DNA of 64,000 bases from Gammaproteobacteria bacterium (GCA_024279945.1 JAJRRA010000077.1:26154-90153), one strand, 5' to 3'. Positions 52,373 to 61,045 are shown, counted from the first letter of the stretch. The notes: generated by a model not told the origin, from the letters alone. A program made the numbers and translations.

Positions 52373-53725
52373 ATGAGCACAGTAGACAAAAGCTGGCGGC
52401 TTTGCATGCTCACTTGTCTGTTGGCAATAATATTGCCACTGTCAGCAAATGCCGATGAAAAATACGATCTGTTGCAGCAACAGGTAGACGCACTGCAACA
52501 ACAACTGAAACAAGTGCAGGAAGCATTACAGCAATATCAGGAAGATATGTCGGTCAAGGAGGGCCAAGTCGAGCAAGTAGTCACGCAACTCAAGCGAGAT
52601 GTGGCTGCAGCGGAGGAATGGAAAAATCCGGATACGCTGATTCATATGGCTGGTTATGCTGATGTCGGTTACAGTTCCGTCAGTGGTGAGGACGGCAGTT
52701 TTGGCGCCGGTCGTTTCGCGCCAATCTTCCATTACCAGTATCGAGACAAGGTCATGCTGGAAACCGAGCTTGAATTCCAACTCAATGATGCGGGTGAAAC
52801 CAATGTCGAGATGGAATACATGACCATCGACTACTTCCTCAACGATTATGTCGCCCTGGTGGGGGGCCTGTTTCTCAGCCCGGTCGGGCAATTCCGACAA
52901 AACTTACATCCTTCCTGGATCAACAAGTTCGCATCGGCGCCCCTGGGTTTCGGACATGACGGTGCAGCTCCCACATCAGAAGTTGGCTTACAGGCCCGTG
53001 GCGGCTTTCAGCTAGGCGGCATGTATACAAACTATAGCGCTTATATCAGTAATGGCCCTGAGTTGAACTCAACCTTTGAAGACGGTGAATATGAGTTGGA
53101 AGGAATCTCATCCGGAGGAAAAGCGACCGATGTGGATGGCAAAAAAGTGTTTGGCGGCCGTTTTGGTATTCTGCCGCTTCCCCATCTGGAAATTGGTATT
53201 TCGGCAGCCACAGGTAAAGCAACTGTAACTGTGCTGGAAGGTGGTGGCACTCCCCATGCCGCGCTGACCGAAGCAGAATTCAGCCCTGTTTTTGGAAGTC
53301 TGCCCAAGAATGTGGGCGATCCCGAAGAAGGGTCTGATCTGCATGCTGAGCAGGCCAGAGATTACGATGTCTTCGGTATGGATTTTGTATGGGGCTTGGG
53401 CAGTTTCAAGCTGAGAGGTGAATACATCAAGACGAAAATCGGTGCAGCTACTGAGGGTATTACAGCTTCTCCGGGAGCGACCTGGGAGGCCTGGTACACA
53501 CAACTGTCGTACCTGATTCCACAGACCCGAATCGAGCCGGTCATTCGCTATGGCGATTTCAATTCACCACATGCGAGCCAGGATCAGACGCAGTGGGGTT
53601 TGGGTATCAATTACCTGATCAGCAGTAATGTAATTGCGAAACTGAGCTATGAATTCAACGATGGCGAGAGTGGTACCAGGGCTGATACTGACCGCTTCAT
53701 GTTCCAGTTGGCCTACGGCTTCTGA
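52373..53725 (+). CDS. Outer-membrane porin-like protein with N-terminal coiled coil
   Basis: 450 residues. After a leader (LTCLLAIILPLSANADEKY) comes a coiled coil of about 55 residues (LLQQQVDALQQQLKQVQEAL), then a barrel with alternating strands: HMAGYADVGYSSVSGEDGSF, IFHYQYRDKVMLETELEFQ, and a C-terminal FMFQLAYGF ending in Phe. This is the form of trimeric porins with a periplasmic coiled-coil stalk. Closest in style are phosphate-selective-porin/FmdC-like proteins. ATG 52373 is chosen for its ATGGAGGTATT ribosome site. The cytochrome gene lies 14 bases after. Confidence 0.8.
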   Translation: MSTVDKSWRLCMLTCLLAIILPLSANADEKYDLLQQQVDALQQQLKQVQEALQQYQEDMSVKEGQVEQVVTQLKRDVAAAEEWKNPDTLIHMAGYADVGYSSVSGEDGSFGAGRFAPIFHYQYRDKVMLETELEFQLNDAGETNVEMEYMTIDYFLNDYVALVGGLFLSPVGQFRQNLHPSWINKFASAPLGFGHDGAAPTSEVGLQARGGFQLGGMYTNYSAYISNGPELNSTFEDGEYELEGISSGGKATDVDGKKVFGGRFGILPLPHLEIGISAATGKATVTVLEGGGTPHAALTEAEFSPVFGSLPKNVGDPEEGSDLHAEQARDYDVFGMDFVWGLGSFKLRGEYIKTKIGAATEGITASPGATWEAWYTQLSYLIPQTRIEPVIRYGDFNSPHASQDQTQWGLGINYLISSNVIAKLSYEFNDGESGTRADTDRFMFQLAYGF

Positions 53726-53739
53726 TGGAGGAGATAATC

Positions 53740-54363
53740 ATGAAAACGATCGCAAAATTTAGATTTAGAATATTGTTCACCATCAGTGTCCTCCTGTTTG
53801 CATTGAGCACGCAGGGCTTGCTGTTTGCTGCTAATTACCCGGAACGGGGTGACCCGGTTGCGGGTGCCAGGGTCTGGGCAGACAACTGCTCCCGGTGCCA
53901 CAATGCCAGGGACCCTGCTGATCTGCGGGATGATCAGTGGATCAGCACGGCTTTTCACATGCGTATGCGGGCGGGTTTGACTGGCCAACAAACACGGGAT
54001 GTGCTGACCTTTATGCAGGACTCCAATGTGCCGATTTCGGTTGAGCCACTGGTGTTTGCGGGGGGGGCGGCCGCCAAAGCTGCTGAATCTGCCGATGCCT
54101 TGAGTGGCAGTGCCGTGTTCGCACAAACCTGTATAGCCTGCCATGGGAGTAACGGTAAAGGAACCGTGCCGGGTGCACCGGATTTCACCCGTTCGGACGG
54201 TCCGCTGTCGCAGTCGGATGAAACGATCTTCCAGCACGTCAAGCTGGGTTTCAAGAGTCCGGGTTCAGCGATGGCGATGCCGCCCAAGGGGGGCAACATG
54301 AGTCTTACCGACAATGACATCAAGGCCGTAATCGCATTCTTGCGGGAAACTTTCGGCCAGTAA
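53740..54363 (+). CDS. Diheme cytochrome c
   Basis: A 207-residue exported protein (LFTISVLLFALSTQGLLFAA) with two heme sites: NCSRCHNARDPAD near residue 43 and QTCIACHGSNGKG near 131. The second domain has a candidate Met ligand in AMAMPPKGGNMSL near 180 and DNDIKAVIAFLRETFG at the end. Periplasmic electron carrier; partner unknown. ATGGAGGAGATAATC before ATG 53740 gives a strong ribosome site, and the 14-base gap to the porin indicates an operon. An outer-membrane porin plus a cytochrome recalls metal-oxidising or copper-linked modules, but nothing more specific can be claimed. Confidence 0.88.
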   Translation: MKTIAKFRFRILFTISVLLFALSTQGLLFAANYPERGDPVAGARVWADNCSRCHNARDPADLRDDQWISTAFHMRMRAGLTGQQTRDVLTFMQDSNVPISVEPLVFAGGAAAKAAESADALSGSAVFAQTCIACHGSNGKGTVPGAPDFTRSDGPLSQSDETIFQHVKLGFKSPGSAMAMPPKGGNMSLTDNDIKAVIAFLRETFGQ

Positions 54364-54384
54364 GACCAACACTGTCTGCTACCA

Positions 54385-54414
54385 CAGGGCCAGGTTCAAA
54401 TGAACCTGGCCCTG
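54385..54414. terminator. Perfect 14-bp hairpin after the cytochrome gene
   Basis: CAGGGCCAGGTTCA at 54385-54398 and its exact complement TGAACCTGGCCCTG at 54401-54414 enclose two bases. No T-run follows, so it may be a factor-independent pause/stability stem or half of a bidirectional terminator without U-tract. It closes the porin-cytochrome operon. Confidence 0.5.
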
Positions 54415-54493
54415 AATCTGCCCGGTGACTTATAATCTGACGGTATGGGGCCGGAAATACGGTAGGATGCAGGTCGACCAAGGGAGCCATTAC

Positions 54494-55771
54494 ATGACCC
54501 ATAACAATCGGATTGTAATGATTTTGTCAGCTTTTCTGATGCTGCCGGGCACTGCCCTGGCTACCAATACGGTGTTGTCGGGAATTTTCGATGGCTCAGA
54601 ATCCGCGACAGCCCCCTTGCCGGGCACCTGTCGCAGTAATGACAATGACCCACTGATGTACCAGGAGGTCCCGGCGTTTCAGGTATCGGTGAGCGGGACG
54701 TATACGATAGTCGATGCCTTCAATCCCAATAAAAGTTTCAGCGGCGTGGACATCACGGCGGTGTTGTATGAAGGCAGTTTCAACCCGGCTTTACCGCAGA
54801 CTAATCTGATCACTCCCGATGGCGTAGATGTCACTGCAGATGTTGTTTTGAATGCGGGAACAGATTACGTGCTGGTAGTACAGCAGTGGTGCAAGAACCC
54901 GGCGCGCACCTGGGTCAGTCGCGAAGGCGCCTGGGCCGTCACATTTTCCGGACCGGGCAAGGTGTCATCAGGCAATAACGTCACGGTACCGGAATTTACC
55001 GCAGGCAGTATCGTTGACTCAGACCCTACCGTGGCTTCGGAATGCGCTACTTCACGTTACCAGCAAATCGGGCCGATTCAGGTCTCGCAGGATGGACCCT
55101 ACCACTACGTTGATATTTCCATCAATTTCGACGTAGACATGTGTCTGCAAATTTATTCCGCACCGTTTGACACGGCCAACCCAGTGGCCAACCAGCTGGC
55201 ACGGTTTGATGATGAAGGTGTACTAGAGATGGAAACCGGCAAAGACTACTACTTCGTAGTCCAGCCCCTGAACAGCGATCAAACCGGAGAATTTTTCTAT
55301 GTATTCGCGCCTCCGTCGCCGGTTCGGATATCAGCAGCCATGTCCGGTAGTTGGTTTTTCCCGGATACGGAGGGCCAGGGTTTTTTCATGGACGTATTTG
55401 ACAACATCAATCTGCTTTTCCTCGCCTGGTTTACTTACGACCTGGAACGTCCGGCCAGTGGCGTGACCGCAATGATCGGTGAGCCCGGACACCGCTGGAT
55501 GACCGCCATCGGACCGCTCAGCGGCAGCAAGGCCGAACTCGATATCTACTGGAATTCGGGTATGGTTTTCGACTCCGGGGAGCCGCCCTCGCAGTCAAAG
55601 CAGGATGGCACCATGACCGTTGAATTCTTTAATTGTTTTACCGGGTTGGTTACCTATGATCTCGGTTCCAGCGGTGTCAGCGGTGAAGTTCCGATCCAGC
55701 GACTGGCCAATGACACGGTGGGTCTGTGTCAAACCCTGACCGAAGGACCGGGACAACCGGGGCCACTGTAG
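54494..55771 (+). CDS. Secreted protein with C-terminal WFTYD domain
   Basis: 425 residues. Leader MILSAFLMLPGTALATN. Two similar beta-rich domains follow near 27-155 and 165-285: FQVSVSGTYTIVDAFNPNKS and IQVSQDGPYHYVDISINFDV, each with a strand like YVLVVQQW or YYFVVQPL, typical of pre-peptidase-C-like jelly rolls. The last 135 residues are the module shared with 9509-10573 and 50392-51699: AMSGSWFFPDTEGQGFFMDV, FLAWFTYDL, HRWMTAIGP, DGTMTVEFFNCFTGLVTYDL, VPIQRL and Cys. ATG 54494 is used because AGGGAGCC precedes it and the signal begins there. Function unknown. Confidence 0.75.
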   Translation: MTHNNRIVMILSAFLMLPGTALATNTVLSGIFDGSESATAPLPGTCRSNDNDPLMYQEVPAFQVSVSGTYTIVDAFNPNKSFSGVDITAVLYEGSFNPALPQTNLITPDGVDVTADVVLNAGTDYVLVVQQWCKNPARTWVSREGAWAVTFSGPGKVSSGNNVTVPEFTAGSIVDSDPTVASECATSRYQQIGPIQVSQDGPYHYVDISINFDVDMCLQIYSAPFDTANPVANQLARFDDEGVLEMETGKDYYFVVQPLNSDQTGEFFYVFAPPSPVRISAAMSGSWFFPDTEGQGFFMDVFDNINLLFLAWFTYDLERPASGVTAMIGEPGHRWMTAIGPLSGSKAELDIYWNSGMVFDSGEPPSQSKQDGTMTVEFFNCFTGLVTYDLGSSGVSGEVPIQRLANDTVGLCQTLTEGPGQPGPL

Positions 55772-55943
55772 CGCGTGAGACCCCACCGAAAACATTCGAT
55801 TTGTGCCAACTGTCTCTTCTTATAGGGCATAATAAGTTTTGCCGATTTTTTCCCCGCAGGAAGCACAGAAAAATATCGATAAAAATAAAGGCTGACTTCC
55901 GTGGTTTATACCTTCACTGAGCGATACATGGAGTTCGCAAATC

Positions 55944-56750
55944 ATGAATCACAATCCCTCTCACGACACCATCCACAGCATAGATATGCAACGCCTGATC
56001 AGGGTGATTTTCCATACCTGTCTGATCATAATTGTCCTGTTGATTATTTTTGATTATGTTTTTAATTACCTGGATATTTTTGATGACAGGAGCATTCGCC
56101 GCATCTGGAACATTGCCCGGGAACAATCATTACCCACCTGGTTTTCCTCGATCGAGGTTCAACTTATGGGGGTAACCATTTTTCTGACTGCTGCAGTGCT
56201 GGCGCCCTCTGTTTCACGATGGAAGACCACTGCATGGATACTGACGGGCCTCTTTTTCTTGTGGATTGGTATTGACGATTTTGCGGAAATTCATGAGAAA
56301 CTGGGTGGTGCCCTGGAGCGTATGGCAGCGGGTGGAGACCACAACGCCGTGACAGCATTTCTGCTGAAAAACCCGTCTTTTTCATGGCATACCTTTATTG
56401 CGCCGTTTTTTATTGTGGGTGGCCTGTGTATTCTCGCTTTCCTGTGGGTGGCTTTTTGGCGCCTTAAACTCATTCACTACCTGATCCTGGGTTTCGGCTG
56501 CTGGGCTATTGCCCAGGGACTGGATTTTGTCGAAGGGCTGGGAAATGTTGACCAGGTGTACGATCACATGCAGGCGTTATTGGGTATTGAACGCAGATAT
56601 GGCATAACCCACTTATTCAAAGTCGTGGAAGAAGTGCTTGAGATGCTGGGTTCTACCCTGCTTTGGGTCGGGTTTCTGAACTATTTTGCCCATGTTTCCA
56701 ATGGGCTTCATTTCACCCTGGAGTTTAAGGATGCAGACGGCTTTAAGTGA
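55944..56750 (+). CDS. Polytopic membrane protein of unknown function
   Basis: A 268-residue protein with about six spans: TCLIIIVLLIIFDYVFNYL near residue 25, MGVTIFLTAAVLAPSV near 75, TAWILTGLFFLWIGIDDFAE near 95, HTFIAPFFIVGGLCILAFLW near 150, YLILGFGCWAIAQGLDFVEG near 180 and LEMLGSTLLWVGFLNYFAHV near 232. Acidic/histidine pairs inside or beside the spans (GIDDFAEIHEKLGG, GLDFVEGLG, KVVEEVLEM) could bind metal or a substrate. No family is recognised. ATGGAGTTCG lies before ATG 55944. It stands alone, between the WFTYD protein and the IPTL-CTERM gene. Confidence 0.75.
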   Translation: MNHNPSHDTIHSIDMQRLIRVIFHTCLIIIVLLIIFDYVFNYLDIFDDRSIRRIWNIAREQSLPTWFSSIEVQLMGVTIFLTAAVLAPSVSRWKTTAWILTGLFFLWIGIDDFAEIHEKLGGALERMAAGGDHNAVTAFLLKNPSFSWHTFIAPFFIVGGLCILAFLWVAFWRLKLIHYLILGFGCWAIAQGLDFVEGLGNVDQVYDHMQALLGIERRYGITHLFKVVEEVLEMLGSTLLWVGFLNYFAHVSNGLHFTLEFKDADGFK

Positions 56751-56794
56751 TGTTCAGTGCGAAATAAAGAGAAATCTGAATCTGGAAATAGTAT

Positions 56795-56990
56795 GCTATG
56801 GCGTGGTTAGAGGCAGCGCACAGTGACGCAAAGGCCGGTGGTGCGAAATTCGCCGGTCAGCAGACAGTAAGAACGGTGCCCGGTTTACCCATTGTTTTGA
56901 GGCTAAGGAGACCTTTTAAGAAAGGTCACAGGATGGACGCACAGACGTCATGAAGGAAGTGCTTCGTGGCGATGTAACGAGGGAGAGTAA
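56795..56990 (+). promoter_or_regulatory. Structured 5' leader of the IPTL-CTERM gene
   Basis: The 242-base gap before 56993 holds several hairpins and no gene. GCGAAATTCGC (56843-56853) is a small palindrome between CCGG blocks; GACCTTT/AAAGGTC at 56910-56927 is a perfect 7-bp stem with a TAAG loop. TGACGCAAAGGCC (56824 on) and GGTGCCCGGTTTACC (56875 on) resemble parts of the GEMM-I cyclic-di-GMP riboswitch, but the first receptor hairpin is not seen. AGGAAGTG at 56954 and CGATGTAA at 56970 recur in the protease leader at 60998-61045. A regulated leader is likely; the class is not. Confidence 0.35.
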
Positions 56991-56992
56991 AA

Positions 56993-58396
56993 ATGAACCG
57001 CTCTGCAGGCAGTAACATTCTCAGGAATACATTCATATTTTCATGGCGATATGCCCTCATTGCGATCGCATTTGTGGCATTTCTGCCGGGGCAGGTTTTT
57101 GCTCAGGGTTTTGATGCCTGTAACGCCAGCCTGGAGGTAGAGGCTCAGGGTCAGACACCATTTTTTGTTGATGAGGAAATTCCTATTCTCATCACGATGG
57201 GGGCGGGGTCCATCCCGGGAGGCAGCTTACTTGACGTTAACAAGGTAACTTATCAAATGGATTGCGATCCAAATGGCCCAGGCTTTCCGAATTGTAACTG
57301 GGGCGGAAATACGGTCGTATTCCAGGGGGTTACAGGGACCGATTGCGTGGACTCAAACGGTCAGCAAATCACTTTCAATGTGGTACCGCAAAATGGCTGG
57401 ACGGTCGATTTCGTGCCCCAGAGCGGTTTACCAATCCGCAATTTGGCGAACAATACCTGTAATATTGGATTCAGCGTTATGGTTACCGATGTGGCCAGTT
57501 CAGAGATAACCAACGTGATTCGTGAACTGACGGGCTGGGTTGCCCAGGATGGTGTTTGCGACAACGACCAAACTGTGGGAAAAAGCGTCGGGCTGGATCT
57601 CCTCATTTCAACTGCACGCACAGTCTTTACCGTTACCAAGGACTTTAGTGATGATAACCCGGCGCCAGTAGACGTATTCATCAGTTGCAATGACGGTTTG
57701 CCGCTTAAATCGAACGCCACCATAACGGACCCAACAGCCAACAATGGATTCCATTATGTTGATTTCATCGTGAAGAGTTACCAGCCCGGTCGCCTGAATT
57801 GTGAGATTTGGGAAGAACCCGTTCCAAACGGCTACAGCGCAAAGTACGTTGCGTCTGATGACAATGGCAACGGCTTTGCTGATGTCATCGGTAATGATAA
57901 AAATCGTTGTTTCTATGAGGGGGTGGAAGCCGGGACCTTTACCTGTGAAGTGCGCAACCGGCTCGATGACACCACTGTGATGGTAAACAAGGAGTGGCTG
58001 GGTGATATCGTAGATGCCGATGTTTCCCTCACTGCATCCGCTCGTTGGAAGTGTTTCCGTGTCAGAAACAAACCGGCTGGCCCATTGATGTCCATGAGTG
58101 GTAGCATGTCATTCCAGGGTGCAAAAGACAGCAATTACATCACTGATATCTATCCGGACTTTGCTGGCAATTCCTACTGCACGGTCACGGAGGCTCACAT
58201 GGGCAGTGAAGTAGAGACGGACTCCAGTGAATGTGACCAGGTGCCGGTCCTGGTGGGTGCCGATCCGGTACCGAGTTGCACCATCTACAATACGGTGTTC
58301 TTCGAAGGCATTCCGACGCTTAGCCAGTATGGCCTTGCTTTACTGGCTCTGTTGATGCTGGGTCTGGGTATGGCAGGCTTCAGGAAGTTTGCCTGA
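56993..58396 (+). CDS. IPTL-CTERM surface-sorted protein
   Basis: 467 residues: a leader ending LPGQVFAQG, beta-rich middle with cysteines (NVTKDFSDDNPAPVDVFISC-like and WKCFRVRNKPAG segments), and the C-terminal sorting tag GIPTLSQYGLALLALLMLGL followed by AGFRKFA. The IPTL motif, one span and basic tail are recognised by exosortase-like or rhombosortase-like systems that process and display such proteins; the processing enzyme is not in the window. GAGGGAGAG precedes ATG 56993. It shares the N-terminal block NACNASLEVEAQG-type/FDACNASLEV pattern with the large repeat protein at 61757 (EVCNHVLEAVSATG), so both may be of one surface family. Confidence 0.85.
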   Translation: MNRSAGSNILRNTFIFSWRYALIAIAFVAFLPGQVFAQGFDACNASLEVEAQGQTPFFVDEEIPILITMGAGSIPGGSLLDVNKVTYQMDCDPNGPGFPNCNWGGNTVVFQGVTGTDCVDSNGQQITFNVVPQNGWTVDFVPQSGLPIRNLANNTCNIGFSVMVTDVASSEITNVIRELTGWVAQDGVCDNDQTVGKSVGLDLLISTARTVFTVTKDFSDDNPAPVDVFISCNDGLPLKSNATITDPTANNGFHYVDFIVKSYQPGRLNCEIWEEPVPNGYSAKYVASDDNGNGFADVIGNDKNRCFYEGVEAGTFTCEVRNRLDDTTVMVNKEWLGDIVDADVSLTASARWKCFRVRNKPAGPLMSMSGSMSFQGAKDSNYITDIYPDFAGNSYCTVTEAHMGSEVETDSSECDQVPVLVGADPVPSCTIYNTVFFEGIPTLSQYGLALLALLMLGLGMAGFRKFA

Positions 58397-58428
58397 TCAG
58401 GCTGCCTGAAGGGTTTTACGCCCCTTTC

Positions 58429-58468
58429 AAAAAAACCGCGGTTGAAACTCCTGCCGCGGTTTTTTTTG
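58429..58468. terminator. Bidirectional intrinsic terminator
   Basis: AAAAAACCGCGG (to 58441) pairs with CCGCGGTTTTTTTT (from 58454) across a 12-base loop, with an A-run before and T-run after. It can end both the IPTL-CTERM gene (plus) and the PKD protease gene (minus), which converge here. Confidence 0.88.
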
Positions 58469-58483
58469 GTCTCCTGTTCTGGA

Positions 58484-60973
58484 TCAGGGGTTGAATCGGA
58501 CGGTTATTTCATTGCTGCATAGATCCGAGGCTGTTTCGCATAACTGGTAGCGGGCAGATTTGCGGAAACTTTCCAGTTCTGCATCCAGATATTTCCCAAG
58601 GTTGCTTGTTCCCGCCAGGAATTTACCGTCCCGGAACACCTGCACCGTTTCTGATTCAGATCCAGACCATGTCAGCGATGCCAGCGCCCTTCCGTTTTGC
58701 AGGGAACCACTTCCTCTGAGATTGAATTCATCTTTGTTTCCGGCGGTGCTTATCTTGATGATCTGCATACGCTTGGTACTGGCGTTGGCATTGTCGGTTA
58801 CTTTTAAGATGACTGTGAAACTACCGTTTATATTGTAGTCATGGGTGATATTGCTTCCACTTCCTCTGGTGCCGTCGCCGAAGTCCCAGTCGTAGCTGGT
58901 GATACTGCCGTCACTATCCAGGCTGCTGCCGGCGTCGAACACACACCGGTTCTCATCGCAGTCGCTGGTGAAATTGGCTTCAGGTTTCAGGTTTGATGCT
59001 TTAAGCGATACAGTTTTTCTCATGGTCGCGCCGGCGCCCTTGTTGTCTTTAACCGTCAGCGTAATGGTGTAAGACCCAGACTTTGAGTAGTTGTGGTTTA
59101 CAGTTGGACCACCAGTCGACTGTCCATCACCGAAATCCCACGTGTAGGAATTGATGCTGCCATCCGGGTCGGTGCTGGCCTTGCCATCCAGTGCACAGTC
59201 CAGTCCGGAACAGTCTGCGTTGAAGCTGGCCGTTGGTGATTTATTCGGCATGGTCAATGTCACCGTATAGCTGGCGCTGTCAGTGGTTGCGTTATCGTCT
59301 TCAACCGTTAGTGTGACGGTATAACGACCTTCTTTCTGATAGACGTAGTCAACACTTCGGCCCGTGGCTGAGTTGCCGTCACCCAGGGACCAATTCCAGG
59401 CAGTGATGGATCCGTCCGGATCTGAACTTTTGCTGGCATCGAAGGTACAGGTATTGTCGATACATCGGGTTGAGAATTTGGCGACCGGACGCGCGTTGGG
59501 CGCAGACACCGTCACAGACTGAGCCATGTTGTCGGTAGCGCCCTCATCGTCCGTAACTGTCAGCGTTACATTGTAAGTTCCCGCTGCTGCAAAGCTGTGA
59601 TCGACGGTGGTAGTGCTTGCACTCGTGCCTTCACCCAGATCCCAGGAAAAACTGGCGATACTGCCATCGGCATCGTTACTGCCGCTGCCGTCGAAGCTGC
59701 AGTCCAGGTTGTCGCAAACCACGCTGAAATCAGCCACTGGCACCTGGTTGCCTGGAGCCCAGTTAGCCTTGCTGTTACCCTTGGGCACTTTTCCGCCAAA
59801 AAAGCTGGAAACCTGTGACCAAATCAGGGAAACCTTGGTGCCCGAATTGAAGCAACCACCCCAATGATGTAATGCAATTACCTTACCCGTACTGCTTGCA
59901 ATAACCGGTGCCCCGGAACTGCTGGTGGTGGTATCACAAAGGTATCCTATGTCGGAGCCCGGTGCGTAACCATTAAGGTTGTTATCGTCGATCTGGCACA
60001 GGCCGTTGTTGTTCATATCGCTTTCGATCGTCATCTGCTTGGGATTTCCCAGTCCGTGTTGCGGAATGAAGATCTCTTCTCCATTAGAGCCGCTGCGGAC
60101 ATCCAGCCCAAGATTGCCAAAGCTCGAGATTTTTGAGAAATTCTGCACAGTGAACAGGGCAAAGTCGAGCGTCTGGTCGGTTGCCAGCAGATTCCCGCCG
60201 CTTACCTTGACCGGGGAGCTTGTTGAGGATCCTCCGCAAACCTTGGCTTCATAATTGAACCAGAGTTCTGTTCCGGTCAGTTCAGCCTGGGTCGATATGC
60301 AATGCCTTGCAGTGAACATGTGATTGCTTGAACCCACGCGCCATGCAGTGCATTCCTTACCGTTTGCTGTAATTAGCATCGCCACAGGAGTGGAACGCTC
60401 GTACTCATCCGGATACGCGCTGGCCCAGCACACCGTATCGTATCGCTCCTCGCTTCCACATGCCGTTTCAACGCTGGCTGAGGGCTCAAACGGGCCTTTC
60501 CCTGATTTCTGTCCAGTGGAAAATGGATCGGGCTGAGGCATTCCGGAGAACTGGGAATCAATCTCCACCATATGGATGGAAGGATCATATTTTCTGAGGT
60601 CACCAATTAGCCGTACGATGGCTGTATCGCCGCTAATCGACATGGCCCAGAAACTGTTTTCGCCATCATCCCCTTGTTCCGTATCAAAGGTGAAAGGGTC
60701 ACGGTAATTTGTTGAATAGCGATAGATTTCGCTGCGGTTGCGGTTGCTTACTTCGATGATTGCACCATCGGGCGGGTTGAACTGGCTGAAATGCAACTTG
60801 ATGAACTTCGCGCCCGGTACATAAATTTCCTGTAACTGGGTAGAGACTCCGGCGGGTGAAATGAGATCAATTCGCTCATCGCTACGCATGGCGGCAGCCA
60901 CAGCTTGTAGGGGGGAGGAATCCGGTTCAGGTAGCGCAAACTGCGCGTTGGCAATAGAAGTGCTCCATACCAT
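58484..60973 (-). CDS. Lys-C-like serine endopeptidase with four PKD domains
   Basis: 829 residues from ATG 60973. Residues about 180-400 are a trypsin-fold protease: His in MFTARHCIST near 222, Asp in DQTLDFALFTV near 268, Ser in TTTSSSGAPVIASS near 353, all in the style of lysyl endopeptidase (S1). Four PKD domains follow, starting PVADFSVVCDNLDCSFDG, PVAKFSTRCIDNTCTFDA, PTASFNADCSGLDCALDG and PEANFTSDCDENRCVFDA; each carries an extra Cys pair. The frame is open upstream and gives a proper signal, KCVILAMVWSTSIANA, only if a CTG at 60997 is the start; an ATG at 60989 is out of frame. Secreted; substrate unknown. Confidence 0.85.
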   Translation of the reverse strand: MVWSTSIANAQFALPEPDSSPLQAVAAAMRSDERIDLISPAGVSTQLQEIYVPGAKFIKLHFSQFNPPDGAIIEVSNRNRSEIYRYSTNYRDPFTFDTEQGDDGENSFWAMSISGDTAIVRLIGDLRKYDPSIHMVEIDSQFSGMPQPDPFSTGQKSGKGPFEPSASVETACGSEERYDTVCWASAYPDEYERSTPVAMLITANGKECTAWRVGSSNHMFTARHCISTQAELTGTELWFNYEAKVCGGSSTSSPVKVSGGNLLATDQTLDFALFTVQNFSKISSFGNLGLDVRSGSNGEEIFIPQHGLGNPKQMTIESDMNNNGLCQIDDNNLNGYAPGSDIGYLCDTTTSSSGAPVIASSTGKVIALHHWGGCFNSGTKVSLIWSQVSSFFGGKVPKGNSKANWAPGNQVPVADFSVVCDNLDCSFDGSGSNDADGSIASFSWDLGEGTSASTTTVDHSFAAAGTYNVTLTVTDDEGATDNMAQSVTVSAPNARPVAKFSTRCIDNTCTFDASKSSDPDGSITAWNWSLGDGNSATGRSVDYVYQKEGRYTVTLTVEDDNATTDSASYTVTLTMPNKSPTASFNADCSGLDCALDGKASTDPDGSINSYTWDFGDGQSTGGPTVNHNYSKSGSYTITLTVKDNKGAGATMRKTVSLKASNLKPEANFTSDCDENRCVFDAGSSLDSDGSITSYDWDFGDGTRGSGSNITHDYNINGSFTVILKVTDNANASTKRMQIIKISTAGNKDEFNLRGSGSLQNGRALASLTWSGSESETVQVFRDGKFLAGTSNLGKYLDAELESFRKSARYQLCETASDLCSNEITVRFNP

Positions 60974-60997
60974 TGCGAGAATGACGCATTTTTGCAG

Positions 60998-61045
60998 TCC
61001 TTACATCGTCGTGACATCCATGTCGCAGCATCACTTCCTGTGACG
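60998..61045 (-). promoter_or_regulatory. Leader element of the PKD protease shared with the IPTL-CTERM gene
   Basis: Read on the minus strand this is GTCACAGGAAGTGATGC, then GACATGGATGTC (a palindrome), then CGATGTAAGGA just before the start. The IPTL-CTERM leader has AGGAAGTG and CGATGTAA in the same order at 56954 and 56970. TCAC/GTGA at the first block form a small hairpin. Two leader motifs kept in order before two secreted-protein genes point to a common RNA- or DNA-level control. Confidence 0.4.
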
